From the NCBI GenBank assembly GCA_032622095.1, contig CP136066.1:50876911-50940910 (forward strand): a stretch of 64,000 nt of DNA, given 5' to 3'. The notes under the pieces are model-generated. The model did no database searches. It saw only the letters and a list, made by a program, of their open reading frames with translations, and had not been told where the DNA came from. Each line of letters opens with the position of its first letter. Position 1 is the stretch's first letter. A program made the translations under genes and the position numbers. Of this stretch, positions 32,235-44,640 are shown piece after piece. Source of the stretch: Siphonodentalium dalli. Lineage: Eukaryota > Mollusca > Scaphopoda > Gadilida > Siphonodentaliidae.

Positions 32235-33172
32235 TAAGGCCTAAAAAAAAAGACGTTTGTTTCCGCTAACCCGACCGACCCTATTTTAAACCCCCCCCAT
32301 AGAGATTAGTACTATAAATAGTAATTACTAACTTAATAGACATTGTTTCTGTACTACATGTAGTATATTATGTATGTGTCTCACTTGAATTTTATAAAAT
32401 AGCCTATTATATGAATTAGAGTGATAATGGTAAGTCTCATTTCAAGCAGGATAATCATAGTCCATTGAACCAAAAGATATCTGACAATAAGTTATAAGCA
32501 TTTCCAATCCATACATATATAAAAATTTCCAAAGTTATGCTTGAGAAACTTTATCAAATTGACCTCTCAGTAAAATTCAAAATACTGACTCAAAGTGCCC
32601 TAGATATAAAGCTCTAAATGCAATGGATTTTCTAAAAGTTTCCAGGGGGAGAACCCCCACCATCAGCAGGGGTCACCTCTCCCAAACCTTCCTCCGCTCA
32701 GGCCTTCAGGTTATGCCTTTGGCATATCATTGCCTAAAAACAGGTGTCCCCAATAAATACCTAGATCCTTCACTGAATGCGGAGAAGGTGGGGGTTGTGA
32801 AGCCATCATTAAGAGATCGGCACAAGACGGTCAGTCCAATATGTGACAGTGCAGTGGTGCTGGACTGACTCCAGTTGTCGCCAGACCATATGGGAAATAT
32901 TAGGATTATCAAAGACTATATTAGTATATAGACTAGTATATATGTAAATATTGAAGCATATGTAAGATTGAATTGGAGTTTTTAGTTCCTCTGTCATTTG
33001 GGTTAAGAAGTGCATAGTTGGGGTTATTGACAGGGTTATTATACAGTTATTTTTAAAGATACTGAAAAAAAAAAGTTAACAAAAAAAAAAAGTTAAGCCT
33101 ATGTACCTATACCTACCCTAATTTTTTTCAGCTCGTTAGCGGAAACAAATGTATTTTTTGTTTAGGCCTTAG
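32235..33172. mobile_element. TIR element 'TAAGGCCTAAA', 0.94 kb
   Basis: The left end TAAGGCCTAAAAAAAAAGAC..GTTTGTTTCCGCTAAC and the right end 'gttagcggaaacaaatg..tttaggcctta' are inverted repeats of about 40 bp. The interior has a frame at 32623-32868 with the phrase 'ttccagggggagaaccccca', but no transposase that I recognise. Superfamily not assigned. Confidence 0.7.
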
Positions 33173-33828
33173 CAAAGATAATAGCCATGCAGTTTATCAC
33201 ACTAGTTGGTTTGAACGACGAACCGGCGAATTCATAAATAACAATAATGAACTGTTTTCACATTCTGGATATTAAAGTTTCTCTTATTCTCTGAGTTCAT
33301 CTCACTACCGTATCTCTGGAGTTTGGGAAACCCTTAGAAGCCGTTATTATATCCCCATTCATATCCTATCAAAACAATAGAAGCAGGTTGTTTACATAGT
33401 AACCAATCGACTAATCACACCTCACACTTCAGAGGATGAGATGGCTTCAGTGTGATAGATAATCACTTTCATATGCCGACCACATACCGTATATAAGCAG
33501 TGCAATATTTATCTGACATCATAACCACAAATATGTTCCGTTGTATCTGCGACTATATACAACGGCAGTGGCTCGACTCAAGCACATTTTCGATCGAGGA
33601 ATGGAGTATATTCCAACATGACGTTCGGACAAATAATGATCTCGAATGTGTGTATATTTAATTCAACATTCCAAATTCAATGATACACATCTTGGGTATC
33701 AGTTGACCGATTTGGGTATCACTTTGTATGGTATCACTTGACTCGGGTATCAGTGTCACTTGACTGTAAGCCAGAGAAAGCAAGCAAAACGACCCCAAAA
33801 CGACAACTTAAATAAGACATTATCCCTT
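33173..33828. other. No gene seen
   Basis: Mixed sequence with no long frame. The end shows a small repeat of 'gggtatcac/gggtatcag ttgac' words (33690-33770). Confidence 0.4.
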
Positions 33829-34002
33829 GGGGCGAGCTGGCCCGGGGCGAGCTGGCTCAGGGCGAGCTGGCCCAGGTCGACTGGGGCGAGCTGGCCCTGG
33901 GGCGAGTGGGCCCGTTTCCATTTTTTCGGCCTCTGCCCTGGACCACCCACCCACCCCGCCCTATATACGGAATTTTTTTGCAGACCCCCAACCCCCCCTG
34001 AA
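33829..34002. repeat. GC-rich minisatellite plus transposon end
   Basis: Five imperfect copies of 'ggggcgagctggcccN' (33829-33914) are followed by 'ctggaccacccacccaccccgccctatatacggaatttttttgcagacccc..cccctg'. The latter is the right end of the hAT-like family found complete at 59833-61393, with no left end here. Confidence 0.75.
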
Positions 34003-34195
34003 TCACAGGCAAAAAAATATATATATAAAAATATGCCATATGCTGGAACTCAGTCACGTCAGTGTCACTGTGACTGTCAGTCGAACTCGAAGTGACCAAA
34101 GAGTATGACAGTGGATAGTTGAGTCTGTATCTGTATCTGTATTGTTACGTCCAAGATCCCAATAGTGGTAATGTAGGACGGTGACTGGGCAGATG

Positions 34196-35512
34196 TTAGT
34201 TGCGCGGTTTTTGTGTCTCTTCCTCTTTTGCTGGTACTAAAGCAGCAAGGAAGGTCTCTGGTGATTCCGACGACACAATATAATCATCCAGGTGGTTCCA
34301 GTCGATTGTGGTGCGAACAAAGAAGGAGTTCTCGTATTGTGCACAGTATGCTCGTGGCACTTGGAAGCACTTGTTGTTTTTCGTTTCGTACTTCTTGACC
34401 AGGTTTGTTACTTGATGGTCACTGAATGTTTTTGATGTAATCTTTCTGGTCTCTCTCTTTTTGGTGAGGAAATTGTCGGATGGCATAGCTGGTACCAGGT
34501 TCATTACCACCTTGTAAAAATACGACAGCCGCTGGATTTTCCTCCTCTCGTATAGTGGTGGTAGCTTTAGTTCACTGAGTATGTTCGTCATTGATCCAGG
34601 ATGGTAGCTTCGATAGTCATTTTTAATGAATCTCCCTGCTTTCCTCTGTATTTTTTCTAGGAGATCAATTTCTTTTTGTTGGTATGGATCCCAGATGGTT
34701 GAGCCATAGTCCATGATGGATCGGACTAGGGATAAGTATGCTATCTGTTTGAGTTTTCCTGGCATGAACTTCAGGTTGCGGCGTAGAAAGCCCAGTGTTG
34801 AATTTGCTTTCTTTGATATGTTGTTGATATGTGTTGTCCATTTTAGGTTGTTTGAGATTTCTAGTCCGAGGTATCTGTTGTGTGCCACTTGTTTTAGGTT
34901 TTGTCCATCTAGCATATACATCTTGTCAAGTTTCTTTTGCATGCTCATCACATAGCACTTCTTTGCATTGAAGGACATTCCCCAGTGTTTGGCCCATCCT
35001 TCAAGGCTCTGCAGATCTTGTTGCAGTTGATGTTGGTCATTGATGTTGTTTATCTGCCGGTAGAGTAGGCAGTCATCGGCAAAAAGTCTGACTGTAGATT
35101 TGACACTATCTGGTAGGTCGTTTATGTGACATAGGAATAACAGAGGACCCAGAACAGTTCCCTGTGGTACACCGGAGTCCACGTCAACTTCGTCTGATGT
35201 CTGTCCCTCCAGTACTACTCTCATTTTCCTTTCTGTTAGGAAGCTCTCTAGCCATGTGTGGAGTTGGCCACGGATCCCATACTGGTGTAGTTTATAAAGG
35301 AGCTTCTTGTGAGGTACCGTGTCGAATGCTTTGGAGAAGTCTAGGATGATCATGTCAACTTGTTTTTTCTTATTATATGATTTTGTCAGTTCGTCTATTG
35401 TTGTAAGAAGCTGCGATTCACATGAGTAGCCTGATCTGAAGCCGTGGTTGAGTTTTGTGAGGACATTGTTCTTCTCGAGGTGTTTCAGCATGTGTTTGCA
35501 GATACTATACAA
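34196..35512 (-). pseudogene. LINE reverse transcriptase core and C-terminus
   Basis: 438 codons. Motif A LDFSKAFDTVPH (about 57-68), SGVPQGTVLGPLLF (113-126) and motif C LFADD (143-147) define an RNA-directed DNA polymerase of jockey/CR1 style. The thumb and C-terminal region follow (WDPYQQKEIDLLEKIQRKAG, FFVRTTIDWNHL). The active-site residues are intact. The frame is broken near 35500 from the upstream part by a one- or two-base shift. Without that and the upstream insertion the protein would be continuous with the parts at 36032-35485 and 37627-37212. Confidence 0.85.
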
Positions 35513-36032
35513 TGTTCCAGCAGCTTACAAGCAACGGACGTGAGTGAGACTGGCCGATAGTTTCCTGCGGTGTGTTTGTCGCCTTTTTTGAAGATGCTTG
35601 AGATGTTTGCTTTCTTCCAGTCATCTGGTAGCTGTCCGGTGTCTATTGAGTATTGGAATATGCTTGCCAGGCCTGGACCAAGTTCTTCTGCACATTCCTT
35701 AAGTATTCGGTTTGGTATGTCGTCTGGGCCAGCTGCTTTGGATGGATTTAGCTCCTTCAGTAATTTGGTGACCCCCTCTCTGGTGATAGTCAGTGGTTGT
35801 ATGTCAGATGGTATGTGTATCCTGGTTGTGGTTGATGGTCCTGATTTATCCTTCGTAAAAACTGACTTGAATTGGTTTAGGAGGATTTCTGGTTTCCCTT
35901 TACTGTCGTCCGTCAGCGTTCCATTTGCTAATAGTGGTGCCACCCCGATGGAATCCTGCTTTTTCGCCTTGATGTATTTCCAGAACGGCTTGCTGTTCTT
36001 TTTCCCAAGCTGCTCGGCGATGGGGGTGCTGG
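35485..36032 (-). pseudogene. LINE reverse transcriptase, N-terminal part
   Basis: It encodes FWKYIKAKKQDS, LLKELNPSKAAGPDDIPN and NYRPVSLTSVACKLLEH, the fingers region of a jockey/CR1-type RT. The frame upstream of 36032 reads into the inserted element's TIR and is not LINE sequence. Downstream it is shifted relative to the RT core. Confidence 0.85.
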
Positions 36033-36521
36033 ACGTTTCGTACCTTGGTCGTTTCGTACAAAGACGTTTCGTACACTCTGGTCGATTCGTACCATTATTT
36101 TGGTTGTTTCGTACCAATCTTTTTGGTCGTTTCGTACCATCGAAAAAAAATATTGTAATTACTAGTGTTGAATGAAAAGATGTCTATTACCATTGTTTTA
36201 TTTCTGTATTAATATATGTGTATATAATAATGAAATCGGCGGTACCAGGTCTGTTCAGTATACTTGGTATGTTGTTACAGCGAAGGGTTGCCGATCACTG
36301 ATTAGTCTTTAGAAGTGCTCATCAGTGATTTCACACTTTGCTGATGTGTCACCGTTTTGTTTTTCTTGTGTTTCGTAAATTATACCGCACACAGGTATGT
36401 TGTTACAACAAAATTGTAGTCAGTGATTAGTCTTTAGAAGCACTAATCACCAAGTTCACACTTCGTACGGTTTGTTTTTACAGCATTCGCGAGTGATAAG
36501 TGTGTTGTTTTTCTTGACTCC

Positions 36522-36527
36522 TATAAA
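36522..36527 (+). promoter_or_regulatory. TATA box of the MULE-like element's gene
   Basis: TATAAA, 40 bp before the ATG at 36567, in 'ctcctataaatgatgcgg'. Confidence 0.5.
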
Positions 36528-36566
36528 TGATGCGGATCGCAATAGCAAGGCATTCAGACAATAACC

Positions 36567-36648
36567 ATGACTGATCTAGATTCCGACGTGAATTGTTTTG
36601 AGTGTTCCAGAGAAGTGCGTCCAAGACAGCACGGTTTACAGTGCGAAG
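36567..36648 (+). pseudogene. First exon of a transposase with an N-terminal zinc finger
   Basis: ATG at 36567 (context ATAACCATGACTG) opens 27 codons and ends at donor GAAG|GTTAGT. It encodes MTDLDSDVNCFECSREVRPR and then QHGLQC, a Cys-x2-Cys...Cys start of a PHD/RING-like finger. I associate this opening with MULE-type transposase genes of molluscs and other marine invertebrates, from memory and not verified. The following exons are missing; a short open stretch near 36715-36840 may be a remnant. The element is an internal-deletion derivative. Confidence 0.6.
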
Positions 36649-37211
36649 GTTAGTCATTTTTATTTTACTTACGTTTCAAATACAAGTCGAATTCGTCAAT
36701 CACATTCAATATATAAGAGGGCCACCAACAACATAATCACCGACCAGATAACGTCCTAGACATCGAGCTTTCGGCAAAACTACGACAGCTAGCGACACAG
36801 GCAGACAACATCTTCGCTCATGATTTCTATATGTATAGGCCTATTTGAATCACCGCTAATCACACCGTCACACATCTCTCACCAGCTTGCTGAAATCCTG
36901 CGCGAAATTATTCGCTCCCATCCCAAAGAAAACCACCGAAGCTGCCGAAGTCACAGAAATCACAGAAGACCGATTGAGCACTCACACTTGTGTCATTCAT
37001 TCATTTTCATTTATTGTTAATTAATACTGTTATTCATGTATGACTTTTATTTCGTTATAATAATAAAACTTGAAAAAATTACGCTAGAATATTGTTTTTT
37101 CGATGGTACGAAACGACCAAAAAGATTGGTACGAAACAACCAAAATAATGGTACGAATCGACCAGAGTGTACGAAACGTCTTTGTACGAAACGACCAAGG
37201 TACGAAACGTC

Positions 37212-37627
37212 TAGAAGCCGGCGATGGTGGTGTTCGTGTAATTCCACTCTGCTTGCCTCATAGCGTGTTTGCATTCTCTTTGGCACTGTTAGTGTTTATA
37301 TTTTGTCCAGCAGTTGGTTTTTCTGGCTTTCTTATATAGACGTGCTTTTTTCCTCAGCAATCTTTTTTCTTTCCCGGTTAGCCAAGGCGGTTTATTTCTT
37401 GGCTGTAAGTGTTTGGAAGGGATGTGTTTGTCCATTGATGTTTTCAGTTCAGTCTTGAATGTTGTCCATATTTCATCATTAGACTTAGAGTCGAAATTAG
37501 GAGAGGTTCCATTTAAAAATGTTATACGTACTTGCAACCTGTTTATTTGATCCCTAATCTTTGATGCTAGATTCAGTAGTGATTTTTCTTCCAGTTTTAA
37601 TCGCTGTAGATCTTTGTAGGTTGCCAT
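37212..37627 (-). pseudogene. LINE segment upstream of the reverse transcriptase
   Basis: A frame of about 112 codons (MATYKDLQRLKLEEKS..., then MDKHIPSKHL and PPWLTGKEKRLLRKKARLYK) is the linker seen between endonuclease and RT in jockey/CR1 LINEs. The last part, to 37212, changes frame before the insertion point. The 5' end is truncated. Confidence 0.8.
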
Positions 37628-37740
37628 AATTAGAAAATATGAAACAAACGTGTAGATGTTATATTAGAGTTACTTCCCTTGGTCCCATTGTGAGCAGATC
37701 AGCGCACAGATGCAGTTATTAAAGGTACCCTACCGGTACT

Positions 37741-40600
37741 AATAGAGGAGCGGCCAAATGCCAAAAGTGGTCGGATACCCCTACCCTCGGTAGAACAAGT
37801 TGAAACCAACTTTTTCTGGAAGGTAAATCCATATCATTTATGAAAATGATTCTTGGCCTTGCCGGAATTGGTGGCAGCTATGTATGGTATGACTATTTGT
37901 GAAGGTACCCTACCGAAAAATTAGCCTGTTTTCAGCGGTTGACCAGCTGTACACAATTGGTTAAAAGTTAAGCACATCACCAAAAACAGAACATTCTATT
38001 TGTTATTATTTGGTACATGGTGATACTAGATTGGAACGTTCTTATTTTTTCTGGTTTGTTTGAGATTTCACGACGTCATGGTAGAGAATGTAACGTTCTG
38101 CATCAAACAATCATGACGATTCAGATAAACTGTCGCCCGTTAACTCTGTACAAAACTAGCACGCTCGACCTAGCTTATCACATCATATATGTTTGGAAAG
38201 ACTGGAGTATTTACTACCAGGAGGTATGAACTTTATTATCCTGTCCCTACCATCTTGCAATAATAGGCAAAAACTTAACCCTCCCCCAATGTCATAAAAT
38301 GCTGAGTATAGCCATCGCCGTGGATTGGATTCCAGAATGATAGAATAGTGCGTAGTATTTGATTTTAATTAGTGTAGAACACACATAACAAGTGTAAAAT
38401 GCGAATTTCCAACAATATTCACTATTTGAAGAGTATTAAAATCCAAGATGGCGTCCAATATGGCATTCAGTTTTTATTTTAAGACTTTGTGAAGTGACAT
38501 ACGAAAACGGGACACACTAATAGTTGTAGTCCGAGCCCGAGCCCAGTAAAATGTGTAGTTGGGATTTTCAATTTCGTTTATTGTCGTTAATATAATTCCA
38601 ATAGTGATGAATTTTGGATTGTGGAAAGTTATGCCAATTACAAATAAAAAAAACTAAAAAGATGATTTGTAAGTCTTATATTTAAACTTTTATCGACATT
38701 TTTCGTTCTCCAGCACACTAAAAGTTGTAGTTGGAATCAGCCGAGCCAGCCACCGAGTCGCTAATTAGCTGTTAATTGCTATTGTTAGGCGGCTAATTGG
38801 ATTAAGTCAGTGGTGGGTCACATGAAGATCAAAGGGCAAGTAGTGGGAATAAAAACAAACAATGACTTTTGTTTATTAAGCAATATATGAAGGTTTAGCA
38901 ATTTTAAAGATTACTCTTTAGGAGAAAGTGTGTGGCCCTGTGGCCTTGACTTCCATCTTCTTCGCCATGAACTACACCTGAAATTATAAACTTGAAAAAC
39001 ATTAATAACACCTGAAATAAAACGTGATATTAGTACATTATTAATATATTATTTACATAATGACACTATAATAATCCGACTGATGTCTACCTCGTTTTCC
39101 GATACGTTTATACCAAGGAGCTACAAGTTCAGCGTGCGTCACTAATGTCAATGTCAAGAATATGTGGCAACTCGGTGGTTTCTTCTTCGATGCTTGGCAG
39201 ATCAATGTCAGGAATATATATGTGGCAACTCATACTTCAGACGTTTCTTGGATTTGGACGGTGTTTTCTTGATGGGCGTTGCCTTGGCGATGGTCAATGG
39301 CGTTGGAGTAGCCTGTTAGACGGTAAACGGAACCTCATTTTGGCAGTTTTGGTGTAAACAACTCTGTGATAAGTATTCAGTTATAAGTATTCATCTTAAA
39401 TAGGCCTACCGCTATCCCATATACAATCAGCTGCGACATCTTTAAAAAAAAAAACATTCCTGTGCGTGATATGATCACACTTGTAACAACAAGTAACTGT
39501 ATAAACAGTACTTTGATGATATTTCACTATAAGTTGCAAACACTCTTGTCTTCACTCATAAATTCATTGATTTGAGCCGCCAACATATTCCTAACAATAG
39601 CAATTAACAGCCAATTAGCGACTCGGCGGCTGGCTCGGCTGTTTCCAACTACAACTTTTAGTGTGCTGGAGAAGGAAAAATGTCGATAAAAGTTGAAATA
39701 TAAGACTTACATATTATCTTTTTAGTTTTTTTTATTTGTAATTGGTATAACTTACCACAAACCAAAATTAATCACTATTGGAATTATATTAACGACAATA
39801 AACGAAATTGAAAATCCCAACTACACATTTTACTGGGCTCGGGCTCGGACTCGGACTACAACTATTAGTGTGTCCCTACGAAAAGTCCAGAAAAGGAACA
39901 TCCCCAGTGGTAAAATCTATATTATTGTAATGACTACATAGAATATCATTTCATATCAAACATTAATTTGACCATTAATATATCTTTTCAATTGGTAAAA
40001 TAATAGGTAAAAATTTATCCCTCCATCCAATGTCATAAAATTTGAAATAAAATTATCGCCTGGGATTGGAACCACGAATGATAGCATGATGCGCAGTATT
40101 TTGTTTTATTTAATGTAGAACACACATACGAAGTGACAGGTATGAATTTCCATCAATATTCACTATTAGAAGAGAATGAAACTACAAGATGGCGTCCAAT
40201 ATGGCGTCCAATTTTAATTGTACCACTTAGCGAACGGATATACGGACGAACTATAAAGGGGACATCCCCTGTGGCATTGTATATCATTGAAGTGACTACA
40301 TAGACGATATTTCACATGGAACAGTAGTTTCACCATTAGTCCATCTTATCAGTTGGAGAATTAGTAAACAAAAACTTAACCACCACCCAGTCACAAACGT
40401 CCACATAATGGCGGCACTTGTGACTATAGTCCAGAATGCAAAGAATTAAGCAAATCGTTAGGAATTACTTTGCGTTGAATACAACGAAGAAACATAAAAT
40501 GTCAAATTTGCATCCACATCTGGTCTTAGGAGACAACCAAAATCCAACATGACGTATAATTATAATGTCAACACGTTGCGAACAATGAATACGAAAGCCG
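37741..40600 (+). repeat. Left arm of the 11-kb inverted repeat (with insertion)
   Basis: It is about 1.5 kb of arm sequence once the 38519-39876 element and its duplication are removed. Similarity to the right arm is continuous on both sides of that insertion, showing that the arm predates it. Confidence 0.75.
38519..39876. mobile_element. MULE-type element with about 280-bp TIRs and 9-bp target duplication
   Basis: Ends GGGACACACTAATAGTTGTA and TACAACTATTAGTGTGTCCC. The inverted similarity extends about 280 bp, through 'tttcgtttattgtcgttaat' and 'ctaattagctgttaattgct'. The flanks are TACGAAAAC (38510-38518) and TACGAAAAG (39877-39885). The right arm of the host inverted repeat has a single TACGAAAAA at the matching place, the empty site. 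The middle (about 39150-39330) has a short minus-strand frame ending KKTPSKSKKRLKYELPHIYS, perhaps a transposase tail. Confidence 0.85.
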
Positions 40601-42790
40601 GTCAAAATGTATCAATCGGCAGTTTGAAGCGATATATTGTTTCGAGTGTGTGTTTATATTAGACGTCGAAATGTTGTGTTTGAGTGATGGTGGTAAGACA
40701 ACATTTTTTTCAGATAAACCTTTGACATGACTGTCTCAAATAAACTTAATAAACTGTCGACCAGCTCCCTACGGGCGGGTAAACCGTGTCTTTCATGTTG
40801 CCATTGGTTTGGTAGTATCCTACATCACGTTCCAAATGTCACACCCTTAGCTATGACGCAAGGATTAATACTGGATGGAAATTTGCATTTGATGAATGTT
40901 TAGGTTGTATTGTTTAGCAATTATAAGGAACTTTATATCAAATATTTGGAGAAAGACAAACCAACCAAAATAAAAAAACACTTAGCGAAATTCCGAGAAT
41001 GACTTAAATAGTTTAATTTGCTGAATCGTGTATCGTGTATCGATCTCCAGTGCGCATTTTGACTATTGTTTGACAATTTTATGTCATTTTGAGACGTTAA
41101 GTAAGTAAGCACTCACAATATGTAGACAACTGGTAATAATAGAGGATGGTCATTAACCGTTACAAATAATCGTGCACTCGATGCGATACGAAGTGATGTT
41201 GTACTGTTCAATACTACCATATGACTATCATATCACTATTAATATATTGTGATAGTCTTGAATGAGCAGTCCTCCTCAACATGTCCTTTTGAATTTCCAC
41301 CAACATTTTCAGAGAGCCTTGCAATAGTTTTGGCCAAATGAAACATTAAATAACAGAATCACTAACTGTTGTTATATGCAGTAACGCAAAAGACAAAAAT
41401 GGCATACATTTTGAAATACAGCAAATAAGATATCTAATCGATCTCTGGTTTTGGGAAAGTGGGATATGAGTCCACGAGCAATCAAAGTTCACACATGATA
41501 GTAACTACCTATTAACGTAACACGGAAGTCATCATCGCACACACACACACACAAAATGCTCTTTAATGGCATAACACAATGTCCATATAATGCAATCAGC
41601 GTAAAAAAATAGGTTATAAATATGCGTTATAGTGATCTAGAGGTTGCTGGTTTGTATAATCGTCCGAGTTTCGGCTCAGTGTGAAATAAGAGAATAACGC
41701 CGCATACCTACGCATATAAGATGTTCTCGCCATATGTTGCTTGATGTGCATGTTTTTCCGTTCATTGATATTTTAGTCTCGACTAATATGTTAGTTAAAT
41801 TGTTGTGAATGTCAATCGGATTCATATATGTTACAAACAGAAGATATTGAGTTCCCTGGCTAGACTAATGAAATTGAATCTTCTATATCTCTGGTGGATA
41901 TCATATCTGTATTAGTTCTTAGGGACGTGGGTCCGGACTACATGTGTAGTAATATCTCTCATGCTAATAAATTTTATTGATACATAGGTGATAGTGCGAT
42001 AATCTCACTGAACATGCACGTTAGTGTTCCATTTATGATTGCCGTTAGATTATATTCATAATCACGCAACTCACTAGCAAACCAGAATGTCACTAAAAAA
42101 GTTGTTTTGTCCACGGTTCTTTTGAGTCAGGTGGCATTTGAAATGGATAAAATGGTAAGTAATGAAAAACTGTAGGCTAGTAGCAAATATAAACACAATT
42201 GAAATGGTGACAGGCATAAGGCAATTCACAATAAACACTAGTCATTAGTCTTGATATATAGATATTCAAATTGTGTTTATGGCGACTAGGCCATATCACG
42301 ACATACATTGTATTCTTATGGGTGGCGGAAAGACAGCGCCGATCTTATCGCGGAATCAATATACTCAGTCCACACATAAACCACATACCCCCAAACTGGC
42401 ACAGATATTCGAAAGTTATTTTCACCTAACATGGACCTCATATCAGTGTTGCTGATAGGGATTCATAACACCTTCGTCGTTGATCTAGTGTTTAGGGGGA
42501 TACAAGTAAATGAGTGTAAATCAGAGTGATGTAATCAACTCAAAATCACTGGCATATAGTGTTGTGTTCTTGTTCACCCAGTAGGGTCCTTTGCGTTTCT
42601 CAAGAAAAACTGGACATGCCATGCTCAAGTGTCCATTGCTGTAAATTCATAGGTTCACATTGTATGACTCATATTCAATGAAAATGTGGGAATTATAAAT
42701 GTATTTCTCATTACGCCACCTGTGGTGTTTCTAGCTTCTGTGAGTTTGATATTGTGTGGTGTACAGGGCGAATGGTATTCTTGGAGATTT
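40601..42790. other. Centre of the 11-kb element, part 1: no gene called
   Basis: AT-rich unique sequence with a (CA)n run at about 41541-41553. The open frames (for example plus 42273-42455) lack domain or splice evidence. Confidence 0.4.
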
Positions 42791-43240
42791 TGTGTACCTT
42801 ACTCAATCGTACCGATAGAATCGCGTAGATGCCGAAATTGTAACGTTAACGCCACCGGTGTATAATATGTTTATGAAAATATGATAAATCGTATCGATAG
42901 AGTCAGGACAGGCTGAAATTGTAAACTTAAAGTCACCGGTGTAATAATATGTTGTTGAAAATATAAATAATTTGATAGACTGAAAATAATATATAACCCA
43001 TTGGGAGCCCCTGATGTATTCTTGTTTGTACCTTACGCAATCGTACCGATAGAATCACGTAGATGCTTAAATTGTAAAGTTAACGCCACCGGTGTATAAT
43101 ACGTTTTTGAAAATGTGTTAAATCGTATCGATAGAGTCAGGACAGGCTGAAATTGTAAACTTAAAGTCACTTGTTGTTGAAAATATAAATAATCTGATAG
43201 ACTGAAAATAATGTGTAACCTATTGAGAACCCCTGGTTTA
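42790..43240. repeat. Higher-order tandem repeat, about 233-bp dimer of about 110-bp units
   Basis: 'gtaccttac(t/g)caatcgtaccgatag' occurs at about 42797 and 43030. Within each copy two similar halves follow ('tcgtaccgatagaatc..ttaacgccaccggtgt' and 'tcgtatcgatagagtc..ttaaagtcaccggtgt'). This is a dimeric satellite organisation. Confidence 0.75.
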
Positions 43241-43489
43241 GTGAAGTGCATTGTGGGAAGTTTAATTGTGATTCTCCTACATCTTTATTTTCTGGAATTA
43301 TCACCAAGATTTCTCCACTCTATTCTGTTAAAATGTACCCTGATCGGTCATATTCTTTTGATAATTCTATCTAAATACATCTTAGCTACTATTCGGACCT
43401 GCTGTCCCGGTCGAAGAAGGTTTAGTTTGACCAAAACGGCTATTGACAAAAGTTTGTTTACAAAAATTGAGCATACTCAATGACCCGTA

Positions 43490-44640
43490 GATCGTACACG
43501 CTGTAAATTTGTTATCGAAAACAAATTCAATTTCTTCCATCTAAAACATAATTACGCGCTGAACTCTGTCATTTTAAGAATATAGTAGTATTATACACAT
43601 ACACACAAAGTTTCAGCTCAAAATTTTGAAAAATGACAGTTTTATAGACATAAATCGATTTTAATGGCAAATTGTTTAATGTTATTGTTAAACTTAAATT
43701 TTATCATCGAAAAAAAATAATCATTTCTTCGATCTAGGAAATAATTACGTGCTGTACCCTGTCATATTTGACCGGTTCTACCTGATAATTGTGTGACAGT
43801 ACAGTCGCGTTACTTTATACGTCAACGTTGGTCATTATCACTCGACAAATTTATTTTGGTCTATCGTATCAACCCCTATTTCCCCCGCGTAGCCTGACTA
43901 AGTGTCTTTATCGCTCCACTAATTTGTATCGTTTCATCGGTATGAATTCCATATCCAATTATCCACATGAATAACCAACCCAACCTCTAATCCCGGTCCA
44001 ATTTATTTATTTCTTTCATCGGTATATATAGTCATGTTACGTAATATTTTATCTCGTGATACTTGAACTTATATGTCTATGGTATTACTATAGTATGCCG
44101 TATATGTATATCAATTGCTATTCCTTTCTATATAATCCTGGTGCCAACTATAGAGATAATTTCAGACCCCCCCCCCCAATTTTATATAATTGCTGCTTTA
44201 GTACAGTCGATCACGATGCATTACATGGCAACATCGATCCACTAATTTATGTCAGTTCATCAACTTCATCGGTACAAACCCCTTTTTTCTCCGAGTCCAT
44301 ATAACCAACCCAACATCTTTAAATATAGAACTCCATAAATGACTATTCTGGCACTATATAGAGATGACTAAGATTCTGACACCCCCCTATTTTATAGCCT
44401 TGTTGCAACAGTAGAGTTGATATGCATAATATGTCAACATTGGTCGTTATTGCTCTACAAATTTATATCGGTTCAACCCTTAGTTCCCTGTATCGCCCAC
44501 CCCTCCCTCAATTTATTTTTTTCATTTGTATTATAGTCTCGTCACATACACATTTTATCTTTTGTAACTTTTGCTTCAACGCGTCGAGATCCGCTGCAGA
44601 CAATACAAAACTGACAACATTTTGAAATGTAAGCAGGCTT
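43490..44640. repeat. Diverged repeats in the centre of the 11-kb element
   Basis: 'aaattcaatttcttccatctaaaacataattacgcgctg' (about 43520) is echoed at about 43720. 'acattggtcgttattgctctacaaatttatatcggttca' recurs at about 43825, 44235 and 44445. Periods are irregular, about 200 bp. Confidence 0.55.

Larger units (their letters stand above)
36023..37220 (+). mobile_element. MULE-like element with 'GGTACGAAACGACC' tandem TIRs
   Basis: About 120-bp inverted ends made of short repeats of GGTACGAAACGACCA and variants (36033-36150 and 37095-37211) match almost perfectly as reverse complements. The LINE flanks are duplicated: CGGCGATGG lies on both sides, with similarity extending to about 16 bp, consistent with a 9-10 bp Mutator-type duplication. 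The interior keeps a promoter and a zinc-finger first exon, but the rest of the transposase is gone. Confidence 0.75.
34124..37640 (-). mobile_element. Jockey/CR1-type LINE, 5' truncated, split by a MULE-like element
   Basis: A minus-strand non-LTR retrotransposon. Coding parts in order: linker before the RT (37627-37212), RT N-terminal part (36032-35485) and RT core to C-terminus (35512-34196). The 3' end carries a short tandem tail (ACAGAT repeats on the minus strand, 34124-34141) rather than a long poly-A, as in CR1/jockey relatives. The endonuclease domain is missing (5' truncation at about 37640). A 1.2-kb insert interrupts the frame at about 36030-37211. Confidence 0.85.

Noticed and set aside
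33756-34108. Overlapping frames with Gly/Arg/Trp-rich repeats
   Set aside because: They translate the GC-rich 'ggggcgagctggccc' minisatellite and the adjacent transposon end.
35570-36175. 201-codon plus-strand frame
   Set aside because: It is the antisense shadow of the LINE reverse transcriptase on the minus strand.
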